DNA from: an uncultured Oscillibacter sp.
Lineage (GTDB): Bacteria > Bacillota > Clostridia > Oscillospirales > Oscillospiraceae
Direction of reading: 5' to 3'
Assembly (NCBI GenBank): GCA_900544615.1
Contig: UQVS01000003.1
Coordinates: 1-64,000, forward strand
Length of the DNA stretch: 64,000 nt
Every line of letters begins with the position of its first letter. The stretch's first letter is position 1. Below the pieces are notes generated by a model. It saw nothing but the letters and a program-made list of their open reading frames with translations, made no database searches and was not told the origin of the DNA. This document shows, one piece after another, positions 1 to 8,972 of this stretch. The position numbers were made by a program, and so were the translations under genes.

Positions 1-2
1 TC

Positions 3-248
3 TACAAATCGGACGCTACCAAGTTCCTTGTTACCGAGAACGGACTGCTGCCGCCCTTTGTGACGGTACACGGATTGGGCGAGGCTGCGGCCATCGACAC
101 CGTGGAGAAGCGGAAGGGGAAGGAGTTCATCTCTATTGAGGAGTTTTCCATGTGCTGCAACAAGCTGTCCAAGACCCACATTGAGCAACTGAAAGCGCTG
201 GGGGCGTTTGCCGGTATGGCGGACACCAGCCAGATCACCCTGTTCTGA
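3..248 (+). CDS. polC: DNA polymerase III PolC-type alpha subunit, C-terminal fragment
   Basis: Only the last ~81 residues are in the window; the gene begins upstream. PolC is the replicative DNA polymerase of low-GC Gram-positive bacteria. The tail shows the family's helix-hairpin-helix-like segment (PPFVTVHGLGEAAA, then SKTHIEQLKALGAF) and ends in a QITLF stop, close to the usual Q-L-S-L-F clamp-binding end of PolC. A strong terminator follows 22 bases after the stop. Assignment rests on this C-terminal signature alone. Confidence 0.85.
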   Translation, partial: YKSDATKFLVTENGLLPPFVTVHGLGEAAAIDTVEKRKGKEFISIEEFSMCCNKLSKTHIEQLKALGAFAGMADTSQITLF

Positions 249-270
249 CTGCCAACGGACAGAAAACAGG

Positions 271-298
271 AAAAACGGCCGCATCAGCGGCCGTTTTT
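271..298. terminator. Intrinsic terminator after polC
   Basis: A perfect 12-bp stem (AAAAACGGCCGC / GCGGCCGTTTTT) with a 4-base loop. The A/T ends of the stem supply a U-run in both directions, so it can serve polC (+) and the DUF1622 gene (-). Confidence 0.9.
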
Positions 299-325
299 GC
301 TATCTTCCGGATTTACCTGGGGGAT

Positions 326-658
326 TCAGGCGCTGATCCGGGATTCCTCGTTCTTGATTTCCCAGTGGATCAGGAAGGTCAGCGCCCCCCGGAGGAGGAT
401 GATGGCACCCAACGTAATCAGTTCCTGAGGCTCCCGGACGATGGCCGTGCGGAGAACCTCGCCGCCCAGTTTGAATTCCAGTGCCAGAGCAATGCCCTGC
501 GCCAGAATCAGGCGGACATGGGGGTCTTTCCGGAAACAGCCCACAATGCTCCGCACTGCGGCCGCCAGCAGTACGGCCACGCCTACGCACTCCAGAAACA
601 GAACACCGAATTGCACAAGAAACTGAAATCCCTCTTCCAGAACTGCAAGTAATGTCAT
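326..658 (-). CDS. DUF1622 family membrane protein
   Basis: A 110-residue integral membrane protein of unknown function. It shows three hydrophobic segments (about residues 12-35, 48-62 and 80-98) and the DUF1622 pattern LALEFKLGGEVLRTAIVREPQ, followed by a T-L-G-A-I-I-L-L-R helix. The start is supported by GAGGAGGGC 6-12 bases upstream. It stands alone between two terminators, so its context says nothing about its role. Confidence 0.75.
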   Translation of the reverse strand: MTLLAVLEEGFQFLVQFGVLFLECVGVAVLLAAAVRSIVGCFRKDPHVRLILAQGIALALEFKLGGEVLRTAIVREPQELITLGAIILLRGALTFLIHWEIKNEESRISA

Positions 659-740
659 TATGTGCCCTCCTCAAACGTTTGCGTTAAGGATATCATAGCA
701 GTATTTGAGGAAATTACAAGAGCAATATCAGCGGTTATCG

Positions 741-774
741 AAAAAAACAGGCCACCCGGAGATCCGGGCGGCCT
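741..774 (-). terminator. Terminator after the thioesterase gene
   Basis: Read on the minus strand, an 11-12 bp stem (AGGCCGCCCGGA / TCCGGGTGGCCT, one G-U pair) is followed by a run of seven T, 22 bases beyond the thioesterase stop codon. It ends the pot/thioesterase transcription unit. Confidence 0.85.
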
Positions 775-795
775 GAATTGCGTGAAAGAGATGGA

Positions 796-1191
796 TCAGG
801 TATCCAGCTTGGCATTGCAGCGAGTCAAAAAGCGCTCATTGCTGATAATGGCACGGGTGTGGGTGCCCTTGCCGATGGGACCCTTCTCGTCCCACGCCTT
901 CACAGCGAAGTCAATCATCTTGCCGTTTTCGGAAACGGCGGTGATCTCAGCCTCCGCCCAGACCTTCATACCCACGGGGGTAGGAGCGTCATGGGAGACA
1001 TTCAGATGGGTGCCCACGCTGCCCTTGCCCTCCTCCAGATACTGCTGGAGGACGCCGGCTGCGGCGTTTTCCATCATAGCCGTCATAAAAGGGGTGCCGA
1101 ACACCGGCAGCAAGCCGGAACCGGCCATCTGTGCGGTGAGTTCCGGGGTGACCGTTTTTTCAACAGTCAATTTTGCGCCAATTTCAATCAT
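796..1191 (-). CDS. FlK-like hot-dog thioesterase family protein
   Basis: A 131-residue hot-dog fold protein of the fluoroacetyl-CoA thioesterase (FlK)-like family. The conserved stretch GTHLNVSHDAPTPVGMKVWA (about residues 60-79) and the PVFGTPFMTAMMENAAA helix are typical. In most Clostridia the true substrate of this family is unknown; hydrolysis of a small acyl-CoA is an inference. It lies 44 bases downstream of potD and may be co-transcribed with the polyamine operon, with the terminator beyond it. Confidence 0.8.
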   Translation of the reverse strand: MIEIGAKLTVEKTVTPELTAQMAGSGLLPVFGTPFMTAMMENAAAGVLQQYLEEGKGSVGTHLNVSHDAPTPVGMKVWAEAEITAVSENGKMIDFAVKAWDEKGPIGKGTHTRAIISNERFLTRCNAKLDT

Positions 1192-1235
1192 ACTCAGTTC
1201 CTTTCTGTCCCGCGCCGGCGGGACTGCGGTTTCTG

Positions 1236-2360
1236 TTAAATACCCAGCTCCGTCCAGAGATCGTTGTACAGCGTCAGCGTGTCGGCGGGGAGGTTGGTAT
1301 ACAGCTCGCAGCGGGCCAGCACGTCATCGGGAGCGGCCATGATCTCGTAGCGCTCCTCGTCCAAAGGCTCGCCGTAGGTCTCCTCGTAGTAAGCGGGATA
1401 ACCCTCCAGTGCCTCCAGATTGGGGGAGGCATAGCCAATGTAGTCCATGTTGGCCAGGCTGGATTCCGTGGAGGCGATGAAGTTGATCCACGCCTCGGCT
1501 TCCTCCTTGTGCTGAGCGGTTTTCAGAACGCACATGGCGTCCACGAACCAGTTGCTGCCCTCCTTGGGCACCACGAACTTCAGATCGGGGTTGTTGTCCA
1601 GCATGGTCAGGTAGTCACCGGCGTAGTACATGGCGATGGCGGCGTTGCTGCCCTCCATCTTGCCGAAGACCTCGTCCATCACAAAGGACTGGTACACGCC
1701 CTTGCTCTTGGCGTCCGCCAGCAGCTCGTAGGCTTCCCGGATCTGGGACTCGTCGGTGGTGTTGATGTCATAGCCCAGATCCAGCAGGGCGGCGGCCAGG
1801 GCATCGCGGGAGTTGCGGATCATCAGGACGTTACCGGCGTACTTCTCGTCGAACATGGCGTCCCAGCTGTCGATGTCGCCGTCCACCATGGTGGAATTGT
1901 AGATGATGCCCAGGGTACCCCAGGTGTAGGGAACGGTGTACTTGTTTTCAGGATCGAAGCTCAGGCTCTTGTACTGCTCGCCGATCTTGGCATAGTTGGG
2001 GATGTTGTCGTAGTTCAGCTCTGCCAGCATACCCTCGTCAATGAGACGGGCGATCATATAGTCAGAAGGGACGATGACGTCATAGTCACCAGCGCCGGTT
2101 TTCAGCAGAGAGTACAGGGCTTCATTGCTCTCGGCGGTCTGGTAGTTGACCTTGATGCCGGTCTCGTCCTCGAATTTGTAGATCAAGTCCTCGTCAATGT
2201 ATTCACCCCAGCTGCAAACATTCACAACACGCTTGCCGCTGCCGTTACTGTCGCCGGAATTGGAATCAGAGCCACTCGTGTTGGCGCTGCCGCCGCATCC
2301 GGTGAGAAACAGGCTTGCCGCCATGGTCATGGCACAAGTCAAGGCTAATGCTTTTTTCAA
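1236..2360 (-). CDS. potD: Spermidine/putrescine ABC transporter substrate-binding lipoprotein
   Basis: A 374-residue extracytoplasmic binding lipoprotein. The N-terminus is a lipoprotein signal (MKKALALTCAMTMAASLFLTGC) with the lipidated Cys near residue 22, followed by a Ser/Gly/Asn-rich linker. The body has the PotD/PotF pattern: VNVCSWGEYIDEDL at the start of the mature domain, then DVIVPSDYMIARL, YTWGTLGIIYN and the late WINFIAS. The start codon is TTG, placed 9 bases after a GGAGG; no in-frame ATG fits. Last gene of the transporter operon, 60 bases after potC. Confidence 0.93.
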   Translation of the reverse strand: MKKALALTCAMTMAASLFLTGCGGSANTSGSDSNSGDSNGSGKRVVNVCSWGEYIDEDLIYKFEDETGIKVNYQTAESNEALYSLLKTGAGDYDVIVPSDYMIARLIDEGMLAELNYDNIPNYAKIGEQYKSLSFDPENKYTVPYTWGTLGIIYNSTMVDGDIDSWDAMFDEKYAGNVLMIRNSRDALAAALLDLGYDINTTDESQIREAYELLADAKSKGVYQSFVMDEVFGKMEGSNAAIAMYYAGDYLTMLDNNPDLKFVVPKEGSNWFVDAMCVLKTAQHKEEAEAWINFIASTESSLANMDYIGYASPNLEALEGYPAYYEETYGEPLDEERYEIMAAPDDVLARCELYTNLPADTLTLYNDLWTELGI

Positions 2361-2420
2361 TTGATCATTCCTCCAGTGTTTTTTTGATTTTTCTATTTCA
2401 GGCTTACGCCATGAAAACGT

Positions 2421-3290
2421 TTATGCTTTCCGCAGTTCCGCGGCCTGCTTGCGCTCCTGCCGGGCCTCCCGGATGTTGATAACCGCCAGCAACACCAGCA
2501 CCGTCACAAACAGCAGGGTGGAGATGGCGTTGATCTCCGGGGTCACCTTCTTCTTGGTCATGCCGTAGATGGTCATGGCCAGAGTGGAGGAGCCGGAACC
2601 GGCGGTAAAGTAGCTGATGACAAAATCATCGATGCTCATGGTGAAGGCCGTCAGTGCGCCGGAGACGATGCCGGGCTTGATCTCCGGGATGATGACCTTC
2701 CAGAAGGCCTGCATCCAGGTGCAGCCCAAATCCATGGCAGCGTCCACCAGATTGCGGTCCATCTGCCGCAGCTTGGGGCTGACGGAAAGGATCACATAGG
2801 GGATGTTGAAAGTGATGTGGGCAATCAGCAGCGTTCCGAAGCCCATGGAAAGGTGAGTGGGCAGCTGGAAAATGCCCAGGGTGTTGAACCACACGGAAAA
2901 ATGCCCCCAGCCGTTGAAAAACGCCACAAACAGCAGACACATGGAAACGCCGGTGACAATATCCGCATTCATCATGGGAATGTTGTTGACGGTCATCAGC
3001 GGATCCCGGACTTTGCGGCGCATGGCATAGAAGCCGATGGCGGCAAAAGTACCGGCGATGGTGGCGATCACCGTTGCCAGCAGGGACACCAGCAGGGTGG
3101 TGTAGACGCTCTGCATGATGAGCCGGTTGCGGAAGAGCTTGGCATACCAGTCCAGAGAGAAGCCCTTCCAGACCATGTTGCTGTTGCCTGCGTTGAAGGA
3201 AAAGACGATTAGCAGGACGATGGGGGCGTAGAGAAACACGAACACCAGCACCATAAACAGGCGGTTGAGAAAAGAATTGTTCTTTTTCAC
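2421..3290 (-). CDS. potC: Spermidine/putrescine ABC transporter permease PotC
   Basis: A 289-residue inner permease with six predicted membrane helices and the binding-protein-dependent transport (EAA) loop DAAMDLGCTWMQAFWKVIIP near residue 180, which contacts the ATPase. The motif SIDDFVISYF after the loop is typical of PotC. It overlaps the end of potB by 4 bases (ATGA), implying translational coupling. It pairs with PotB to form the membrane channel. Confidence 0.93.
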   Translation of the reverse strand: MKKNNSFLNRLFMVLVFVFLYAPIVLLIVFSFNAGNSNMVWKGFSLDWYAKLFRNRLIMQSVYTTLLVSLLATVIATIAGTFAAIGFYAMRRKVRDPLMTVNNIPMMNADIVTGVSMCLLFVAFFNGWGHFSVWFNTLGIFQLPTHLSMGFGTLLIAHITFNIPYVILSVSPKLRQMDRNLVDAAMDLGCTWMQAFWKVIIPEIKPGIVSGALTAFTMSIDDFVISYFTAGSGSSTLAMTIYGMTKKKVTPEINAISTLLFVTVLVLLAVINIREARQERKQAAELRKA

Positions 3291-4144
3291 ATCATCACCG
3301 CCTGTTCTTCGCCCTCGCCGAAGCGGTTCATGACCACCATGCAGATGACCACGATCACCATCATTACAAGGGAGATGGCCGCGCCCAGATAGGGATTGTA
3401 CGCGCCGCCCATGTACTGCTGTTCGATCAGATCGCCAAGCAGCATCTCCGTGCCGCCGCCCAGCATTTTGCTGATGGCGAAGGTGGAAACGGAGGGGACA
3501 AACACCATAGTGATACCGGAGAGGACGCCGGGCAGGGAAAGGGGCAGGATCACCCGCCGGAACACCTGAAAGGAGTTGGCCCCCAGATCCCGCGCTGCTT
3601 CAATGAGGCTGCGGTCCAGCTTGATAATGACGGAGTAGATGGGCAGAATCATGAAAGGCAGGTAGTTATACACCATGCCCAGCACCACAGCTCCCTGGGT
3701 GTTGATCATGCGGAAGAAGCTGATATCCGTACCGAAAACGCTGTTGTAGAGGGCAATCAGACCGATTTTTCGGAACAACTGGTTCAGGAGACCATTGTTT
3801 TCCAGAATGGCCATCCAGGAATAGGTTCGCAGCAGGAAATTCATCCACATGGGCAGCATGATGAGCACCATGGCCAGCCGCTGAAACCGGGGGCCTTCCT
3901 TGCTCATCACGTAGGAGACAGGATAGCCGATGAGCAGGCAGATGGCCGTGGCGATCAGCGCCAGCTTGAAAGAGCGGGTGAATACCACGGTGTAGGTACC
4001 CATTTTTGCAAAGTTTGCAAGAGTCGCACCGCCGTCGGCGGTGGAAAAGGCGTAGATCACCACCATGATGATGGGAGCGACCACAAACAGCGCCATCCAG
4101 ATCACATAGGGGATGGCAAAACGGGAAAGCCGGTTATTCTTCAT
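3287..4144 (-). CDS. potB: Spermidine/putrescine ABC transporter permease PotB
   Basis: A 285-residue permease with six hydrophobic helices and the EAA loop EAARDLGANSFQVFRRVILP. A longer reading frame begins at 4243, but the ATG at 4144 is preceded by AAGGAGGAG and gives the normal PotB N-terminus (MKNNRLSRFAIPYV), so it is preferred. The start overlaps the end of potA by 11 bases, as expected in a coupled operon. Confidence 0.92.
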   Translation of the reverse strand: MKNNRLSRFAIPYVIWMALFVVAPIIMVVIYAFSTADGGATLANFAKMGTYTVVFTRSFKLALIATAICLLIGYPVSYVMSKEGPRFQRLAMVLIMLPMWMNFLLRTYSWMAILENNGLLNQLFRKIGLIALYNSVFGTDISFFRMINTQGAVVLGMVYNYLPFMILPIYSVIIKLDRSLIEAARDLGANSFQVFRRVILPLSLPGVLSGITMVFVPSVSTFAISKMLGGGTEMLLGDLIEQQYMGGAYNPYLGAAISLVMMVIVVICMVVMNRFGEGEEQAVMM

Positions 4145-5276
4145 CCCCGCTCTCCTCCTTATCCGACGCAAGGCTTGCGTCGTCCAGCTCATCGTACTCC
4201 TCGGAGAAGGAGGAATAGTCGCCGAACATACCGGAGTAGGCACTCTTTTTCATGACGTGGATACCGTCGGGATCAATTTTGATGCCGATGCGGGAGCCTT
4301 CGGGGCAGTGATCCGTGGTCTGAATCAACCACTTGAAGCCTTTGAAATCCACGATGATGTCGTACTGCATTCCCTTGAAGGTGACGGAGGTGACGGTGCC
4401 GGTGAGCTGTCCCTGCTCCACGGGAACGATGTCGATATCCTCCGGGCGGATAACCACGTCTACCGCCTCGTTGGGGGCGAAGCCGCTGTCCAGACAGGGG
4501 AAGCGCTTGCCGTACATCTGCACTACGTTGTCCTCAGGCATGGTGCCGTCGATGATGTTGGATTCGCCGATGAAGTCCGCCACAAAGGCATTTTTCGGCT
4601 CGTTGTAAATATCTTCCGGGGTGCCGATCTGCTGGATGGAGCCTTTGTCCATCACCACAATGGTGTCAGACATGGTGAGGGCTTCCTCCTGATCGTGAGT
4701 CACATATATAAACGTAATGCCCACCTGCTGCTGGATACGCTTGAGTTCAATCTGCATATCTTTTCGCAGCTTCAGATCCAGAGCGGCCAGAGGCTCGTCC
4801 AGAAGCAGCACCTTGGGGCGGTTCACCAGAGCGCGGGCAATGGCTACCCGCTGCTGCTGACCGCCGGAAAGGGCATCGGGACGGCGATGCTCAAAGCCTT
4901 TCAGACTGACCGTTTCCAGCATCTCCATGACCCGCTGCTTGATTTCGGCTTCCGGCAGTTTCTGCATCCGCAGGCCGAAGGCAATATTTTCAAAGACATT
5001 GAGATGCGGGAACAGGGCATACTTCTGAAAGACCGTGTTGATCTGCCGCTGATAGGGCGGAACGTCATTAATCCTCACACCGTCGAACAGGATGTCTCCC
5101 GACGTAGGCGTCGCGAAACCTCCAATGATCCGCAACGTGGTGGTTTTACCGCACCCGCTGGGTCCGAGCAGCGTGAGGAACTCCTTGTCATTGATGTATA
5201 GATTGATGTGATCGAGAACCAGCTCGTCGTCGAATGCCATGCAGAGATCCCGCAGGCGAATCAACTCTTTGGACAT
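4134..5276 (-). CDS. potA: Spermidine/putrescine ABC transporter ATP-binding protein PotA
   Basis: A 380-residue ABC ATPase. Walker A GPSGCGKTT is at residues 38-46; then come the Q-loop (INTVFQKYALFPH), the signature LSGGQQQRVAIARAL, Walker B VLLLDEPLAALD and the switch His in VTHDQEEAL. The C-terminal ~130 residues form the TOBE regulatory domain usual for PotA. An acidic tail (DELDDASLASDKEESGDEE) ends it. First gene of potABCD, with a strong promoter about 120 bases upstream. Confidence 0.95.
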   Translation of the reverse strand: MSKELIRLRDLCMAFDDELVLDHINLYINDKEFLTLLGPSGCGKTTTLRIIGGFATPTSGDILFDGVRINDVPPYQRQINTVFQKYALFPHLNVFENIAFGLRMQKLPEAEIKQRVMEMLETVSLKGFEHRRPDALSGGQQQRVAIARALVNRPKVLLLDEPLAALDLKLRKDMQIELKRIQQQVGITFIYVTHDQEEALTMSDTIVVMDKGSIQQIGTPEDIYNEPKNAFVADFIGESNIIDGTMPEDNVVQMYGKRFPCLDSGFAPNEAVDVVIRPEDIDIVPVEQGQLTGTVTSVTFKGMQYDIIVDFKGFKWLIQTTDHCPEGSRIGIKIDPDGIHVMKKSAYSGMFGDYSSFSEEYDELDDASLASDKEESGDEE

Positions 5277-5395
5277 GTATCCTCCCCCATTTCTATTGGC
5301 TGTTCTGCCTTATTCTGAGCAGGACATCCACAAAAATACCGCCTCTTCTCTCTGTTAAGGGGGGACCCTGTTTCTTTGAAATTCGGCAATTCAGA

Positions 5396-5424
5396 ATCAT
5401 AGACGAAAACCCTTGAAATGTCAA
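5396..5424 (-). promoter_or_regulatory. Sigma-A promoter of potABCD
   Basis: On the minus strand TTGACA (5419-5424), a 17-base spacer and TATGAT (5396-5401) give a near-consensus housekeeping promoter reading into potA. The roughly 120-base untranslated leader shows no riboswitch that I recognise. Confidence 0.8.
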
Positions 5425-5425
5425 G

Positions 5426-5454
5426 AAAAATGCCCAATTTTGTCGGGCGTTTTT
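5426..5454 (-). terminator. Terminator after the pseudouridine synthase gene
   Basis: An AAAACGCCC / GGGCATTTTT stem with a 9-base loop and a T-run on the minus strand, 9 bases after the stop of the RluA-family gene. It lies one base upstream of the pot promoter -35 box, separating the two units. Confidence 0.75.
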
Positions 5455-5462
5455 CATAAGTT

Positions 5463-6434
5463 TTAAATAGAGAGCGTCTGTGGAAAATATTTCTCCCGGA
5501 ACGGGACAGTTTCCACAGTAAATTCCTGCCCGTTCAGATAGCTCAGCAGCCCGGCATCCGTCTGAAAATCAAAGCGGAGCTTATAGGAGTAAAGGGCCTG
5601 CCGGGTTTCGTGATAGCGGCGGTTCACGTCGCCCCTGCCGTACTTGCCGTCTCCCAGCAGGGGGCAGCCGATCTCCGCCATGGAGACGCGGATCTGATGG
5701 GTGCGGCCTGTCAGCAGACGGCACTCCACCAGAGACAGCCCGCCCTGGCTTTCCAGCGTCCTGTAAAGCGTGACGGCGGTTTTTCCGCCGGGAACCGGCT
5801 TATGGAAAAAGCGGACTTCCTTTTTCTTTTCGTCCTTCAGCAAAAAGCCCTCAATCCGCCCCTCCGGCCGCTTAGGACGGCCCACGGTGATGCAGAGATA
5901 GAACTTTTCCAGCTCATGAGCCCGGATCTTCTCATTGATGATCCGCAGCGCCTCGGCGTTTTTGGCGGCAATAACAATGCCGCCGGTGTTGCGGTCAATA
6001 CGGTTGCACAGAGCCGGGGCAAAGGCGTTTTCCCACTTGGGATTCCATTCCCGCTTCTGGTAAAGATATGCCTGAATGTGGTTGATGAGGGTATTGACTT
6101 TTTCCGTTTCGTCCGCATGGACGGACATACCGGGACGCTTGTCCACCAGCAGCAGATTTTCGTCCTCATAAACAATGTTCAGCTGGGGCTTGAACACGGT
6201 GAGAAAGAGATTTTCTTCATTGGGCTTGTCAAAGAACTCATCGTTGATGTATAATTGAAGAATATCGCCGGTCTCCAGCCGCACATCCCGTTTGGATCCT
6301 TTTCCGTTGACTTTGATCCGCTTCAGGCGGATGTACTTTTGCAGCAGGGCAGGGGGGAGGAGAGGGAGATTCTTGGCTACAAACCGATCCAGCCGCTGTC
6401 CGGCGTCGTTTTTTCCAATGGTAAATTCACGCAT
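5463..6434 (-). CDS. RluA-family 23S rRNA pseudouridine synthase
   Basis: A 323-residue enzyme of the RluA/RluC/RluD family that isomerises uridines in RNA. An S4 RNA-binding domain covers about residues 10-70 (DAGQRLDRFVAKNLP). The catalytic motif NRIDRNTGG, around residue 145, holds the active Asp, and the later GRTHQIRVSMA motif is diagnostic. Which member (RluC or RluD type) cannot be settled by eye, so no symbol is given. It is a single-gene unit with its own terminator. Confidence 0.9.
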   Translation of the reverse strand: MREFTIGKNDAGQRLDRFVAKNLPLLPPALLQKYIRLKRIKVNGKGSKRDVRLETGDILQLYINDEFFDKPNEENLFLTVFKPQLNIVYEDENLLLVDKRPGMSVHADETEKVNTLINHIQAYLYQKREWNPKWENAFAPALCNRIDRNTGGIVIAAKNAEALRIINEKIRAHELEKFYLCITVGRPKRPEGRIEGFLLKDEKKKEVRFFHKPVPGGKTAVTLYRTLESQGGLSLVECRLLTGRTHQIRVSMAEIGCPLLGDGKYGRGDVNRRYHETRQALYSYKLRFDFQTDAGLLSYLNGQEFTVETVPFREKYFPQTLSI

Positions 6435-6620
6435 GGTATCATCCGTTTCTTTCGTTGTTTGGTCTCATCATACCTGTTTTTCACCGGCTTGTAAAGCGTC
6501 GGAAAGGCGGAAATTGAAAAGCCTGTATCTGCACAGGCGCTGTTGGATTTTCCATTCCACTTAAAATTCCGCCATATTTTCGGCATTTTGAAAAAACTGG
6601 CGGAAAATCAAAAAAATTGT

Positions 6621-6649
6621 TTGACATTAGGAGAACAATCCCTTATAAT
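6621..6649 (+). promoter_or_regulatory. Consensus sigma-A promoter for yceD-rpmF
   Basis: TTGACA (6621-6626), exactly 17 bases, then TATAAT (6644-6649): a perfect match to the housekeeping consensus, 28 bases before the yceD start. This suits constant high expression of a ribosomal operon. Confidence 0.92.
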
Positions 6650-6676
6650 ACTAAACGTGTCATTGCGAGGTAGCTT

Positions 6677-7174
6677 ATGCTCATTGACGTAAAACCTATT
6701 CTGCATACCCCCGGCGGAGAGCGGACATTTCAGTTTGAACTGGATCTGTCCGACATGGAATTCGCAGGGCGGTATCCCATCAGCCGGCCTGTCATTGTGG
6801 AGGGCGTGGTTCGGAACCGGGCGGAGCTTCTCAGTCTGGAGCTGACGGCATATACCACTCTGGATGCCGTGTGCGACCGCTGCGGCAAGAAGTTCACACA
6901 GGAGAAGGCTGTATCCTACAGCTGTATTCTGGCGGAGGAACTCCAGAACGAGGACAGCGATGAGATCGTTCTTCTGGAGGACGGTCAGGTGGATGCCGGT
7001 GAGTTGGCCCGCGAGGCGTTCATTCTCGAAATGGACACAAAAACTCTGTGTTCTGAAGATTGCAAGGGGCTTTGCCCCCGCTGTGGTGCCGACCTGAATC
7101 TGGGACCCTGTTCCTGCAAAAAGGAAGTAGATCCCCGTCTGGCGGTTCTTGCAAAGCTTTTGGAGAACAAATAA
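6677..7174 (+). CDS. yceD: YceD/DUF177 family protein
   Basis: A 165-residue DUF177 protein. Family members in bacteria and plants support 23S rRNA accumulation. It has the typical central CDRCGKKF pair of cysteines (around residue 71) and a second cysteine cluster near the C-terminus (CSEDCKGLCPRCG, then PCSCKK), suggesting a metal-binding tail. The family nearly always precedes rpmF, as here (47 bases apart), and the pair shares one promoter. Confidence 0.9.
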   Translation: MLIDVKPILHTPGGERTFQFELDLSDMEFAGRYPISRPVIVEGVVRNRAELLSLELTAYTTLDAVCDRCGKKFTQEKAVSYSCILAEELQNEDSDEIVLLEDGQVDAGELAREAFILEMDTKTLCSEDCKGLCPRCGADLNLGPCSCKKEVDPRLAVLAKLLENK

Positions 7175-7221
7175 AGTATAAATAAGGCCGCCTGGCCTTT
7201 GTAGATCAAGGAGGTGTCACA

Positions 7222-7416
7222 ATGGCAGTACCTAAGGGAAAAGTATCCAAAGCAAGACGTGATAAGAGACGCAGCTCCACTTGGAAGCTGGCGGTCCCCG
7301 GTCTCGTTGCATGCCCCAAATGCGGTGCTCTGCACCTGCCTCACAGAATGTGCCAGGAGTGCGGCAGCTACAATGGCCGTGAGGTCAAGGTTGTCAAGTC
7401 CGTGGCGGCGAAGTAA
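7222..7416 (+). CDS. rpmF: 50S ribosomal protein L32
   Basis: A 64-residue ribosomal protein. The N-terminus AVPKGKVSKARRDKRRS is the conserved L32 start. Two Cys pairs (CPKC and CQEC) identify the zinc-binding form rather than the zinc-free paralogue. Ribosome binding site AAGGAGGTG lies just upstream and a terminator follows. Confidence 0.97.
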   Translation: MAVPKGKVSKARRDKRRSSTWKLAVPGLVACPKCGALHLPHRMCQECGSYNGREVKVVKSVAAK

Positions 7417-7434
7417 GAGACAAATGCTTGCTTT

Positions 7435-7465
7435 AGGAGGGAAGAGAATTCTTCCCTCCTTTCCT
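7435..7465 (+). terminator. Terminator after rpmF
   Basis: AGGAGGGAAG (7435-7444) pairs with CTTCCCTCCT (7451-7460) around a 6-base loop, followed by a T-rich TTCCTTT. Confidence 0.8.
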
Positions 7466-7512
7466 TTATGCGCGGAATCGGATCAATACGCCGTGAAAAT
7501 CCCTGTTTTCCC

Positions 7513-7541
7513 TTGCTATCCATGGGAATTGCGGATATAAT
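7513..7541 (+). promoter_or_regulatory. Promoter for der-plsY-gpsA
   Basis: TTGCTA (7513-7518), 17 bases and a perfect TATAAT (7536-7541), about 105 bases before the der start. Confidence 0.7.
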
Positions 7542-7646
7542 AAATGTAATTTGATTTCTTGAGCCGGGCATTTCCGGCCTGCCGCCGCACAGCGGCGTAT
7601 CGGGGCGGCCTGCACCGGACAAAGCTGCCCAGAAAAGGAGTACCTT

Positions 7647-8969
7647 ATGTCGAAACCTATCATCGCCATTGTGGGCCGTCCCAATGTGGGCAAGTCCATG
7701 CTGTTCAATAAGATCATCGGCCGGCGGCTGTCCATTGTGGAGGACACCCCCGGCGTCACGCGGGATCGTATTTACGGGGAGAGCGACTGGCGCGGCCGGA
7801 AGTTTACCCTCATCGATACCGGCGGCATTGAGCCGCGAACCGATAACCAGATTCTGGCCTTTATGCGCTCTCAGGCGCAGATCGCCATCGATAACGCTAC
7901 GGTGATTGTGTTCCTGTGCGACATCAAAACCGGCATGACTGCCTCGGACCAGGAGGTAGCTTCCATGCTCCAGCGCTGCGGCAAGCCGGTGGTGCTGGCA
8001 GTCAACAAGGTAGATCAAGGGCAAAGCCCGGATATCTATGAATTCTACAATCTGGGGCTGGGCGACCCCATCGCGGTTTCCGCCATCCACGGCCACGGCA
8101 CAGGCGACCTGTTGGACGCCTGCGTGCAGTATTTCCCGCCGGAGGACGAGGAGGAAGAGGAAGATGACGCCATCAAGGTGGCGGTCATCGGCAAGCCTAA
8201 CGCCGGCAAGTCCTCTCTGGTGAACAAGATCTTAGGGGAGGAGCGGGTCATCGTGTCCAACGTGGCGGGCACCACCCGTGACGCCATCGATTCCCGTTTC
8301 ACCAACAGTAAGGGCAGCTTCGTCTTTATCGATACCGCCGGTATGCGGAAGAAGTCCAAGGTGGAGGAGGACATTGAAAAGTACAGCGTCCTCCGGGCTA
8401 CTATGGCCATTGACCGGGCGGACGTGTGCCTCATCATGATCGACGCCACCGAGGGCGTCACCGAGCAGGATACCAAGGTGGCCGGCATGGCCCACGAAGC
8501 CGGAAAGGCCAGCATCATCGTAGTAAACAAGTGGGATCTTGTGGACAAGGATGACAAGACCATGGCCCGGATGACGGAGGACATCCGCCGGGATCTGGCC
8601 TATATGACCTACGCGCCCATTCTGTTCATTTCCGCCAAGACCGGCCAGCGGGTGGACAAGCTGTTCGACATAATCGACTATGTATCCAATCAGGCTACCT
8701 TCCGGGTCACTACTGGTATGCTGAACACCGTTCTGGCAGATGCTCAGACCCGCGTTCAGCCGCCCACGGACAAGGGCCGCCGCCTGAAGATCTACTATAT
8801 GACGCAGGTGGGTGTGAAACCGCCGCATTTCGTGGTATTCTGCAATGACCGGCGTCTGTTTCACTTTTCCTATCAGCGGTATCTGGAAAACTGCATCCGC
8901 TCCACCTTCGGTCTGGAGGGAACGCCTATCATCCTGTCCATCCGGGAGAAGGGCGACAAGGAGGAGTGA
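7647..8969 (+). CDS. der: Ribosome-associated GTPase Der (EngA)
   Basis: A 440-residue double-GTPase needed for 50S subunit assembly. Two G domains in tandem are visible: GRPNVGKS at residues 10-17 with NKVD later, and GKPNAGKS near residue 185 with DTAGMRKK and NKWD. The C-terminal KH-like domain (KIYYMTQVGVKPPHFVVFCND) completes the family architecture. Length is normal. It heads a short operon with plsY three bases downstream. Confidence 0.97.
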   Translation: MSKPIIAIVGRPNVGKSMLFNKIIGRRLSIVEDTPGVTRDRIYGESDWRGRKFTLIDTGGIEPRTDNQILAFMRSQAQIAIDNATVIVFLCDIKTGMTASDQEVASMLQRCGKPVVLAVNKVDQGQSPDIYEFYNLGLGDPIAVSAIHGHGTGDLLDACVQYFPPEDEEEEEDDAIKVAVIGKPNAGKSSLVNKILGEERVIVSNVAGTTRDAIDSRFTNSKGSFVFIDTAGMRKKSKVEEDIEKYSVLRATMAIDRADVCLIMIDATEGVTEQDTKVAGMAHEAGKASIIVVNKWDLVDKDDKTMARMTEDIRRDLAYMTYAPILFISAKTGQRVDKLFDIIDYVSNQATFRVTTGMLNTVLADAQTRVQPPTDKGRRLKIYYMTQVGVKPPHFVVFCNDRRLFHFSYQRYLENCIRSTFGLEGTPIILSIREKGDKEE

Positions 8970-8972
8970 GAT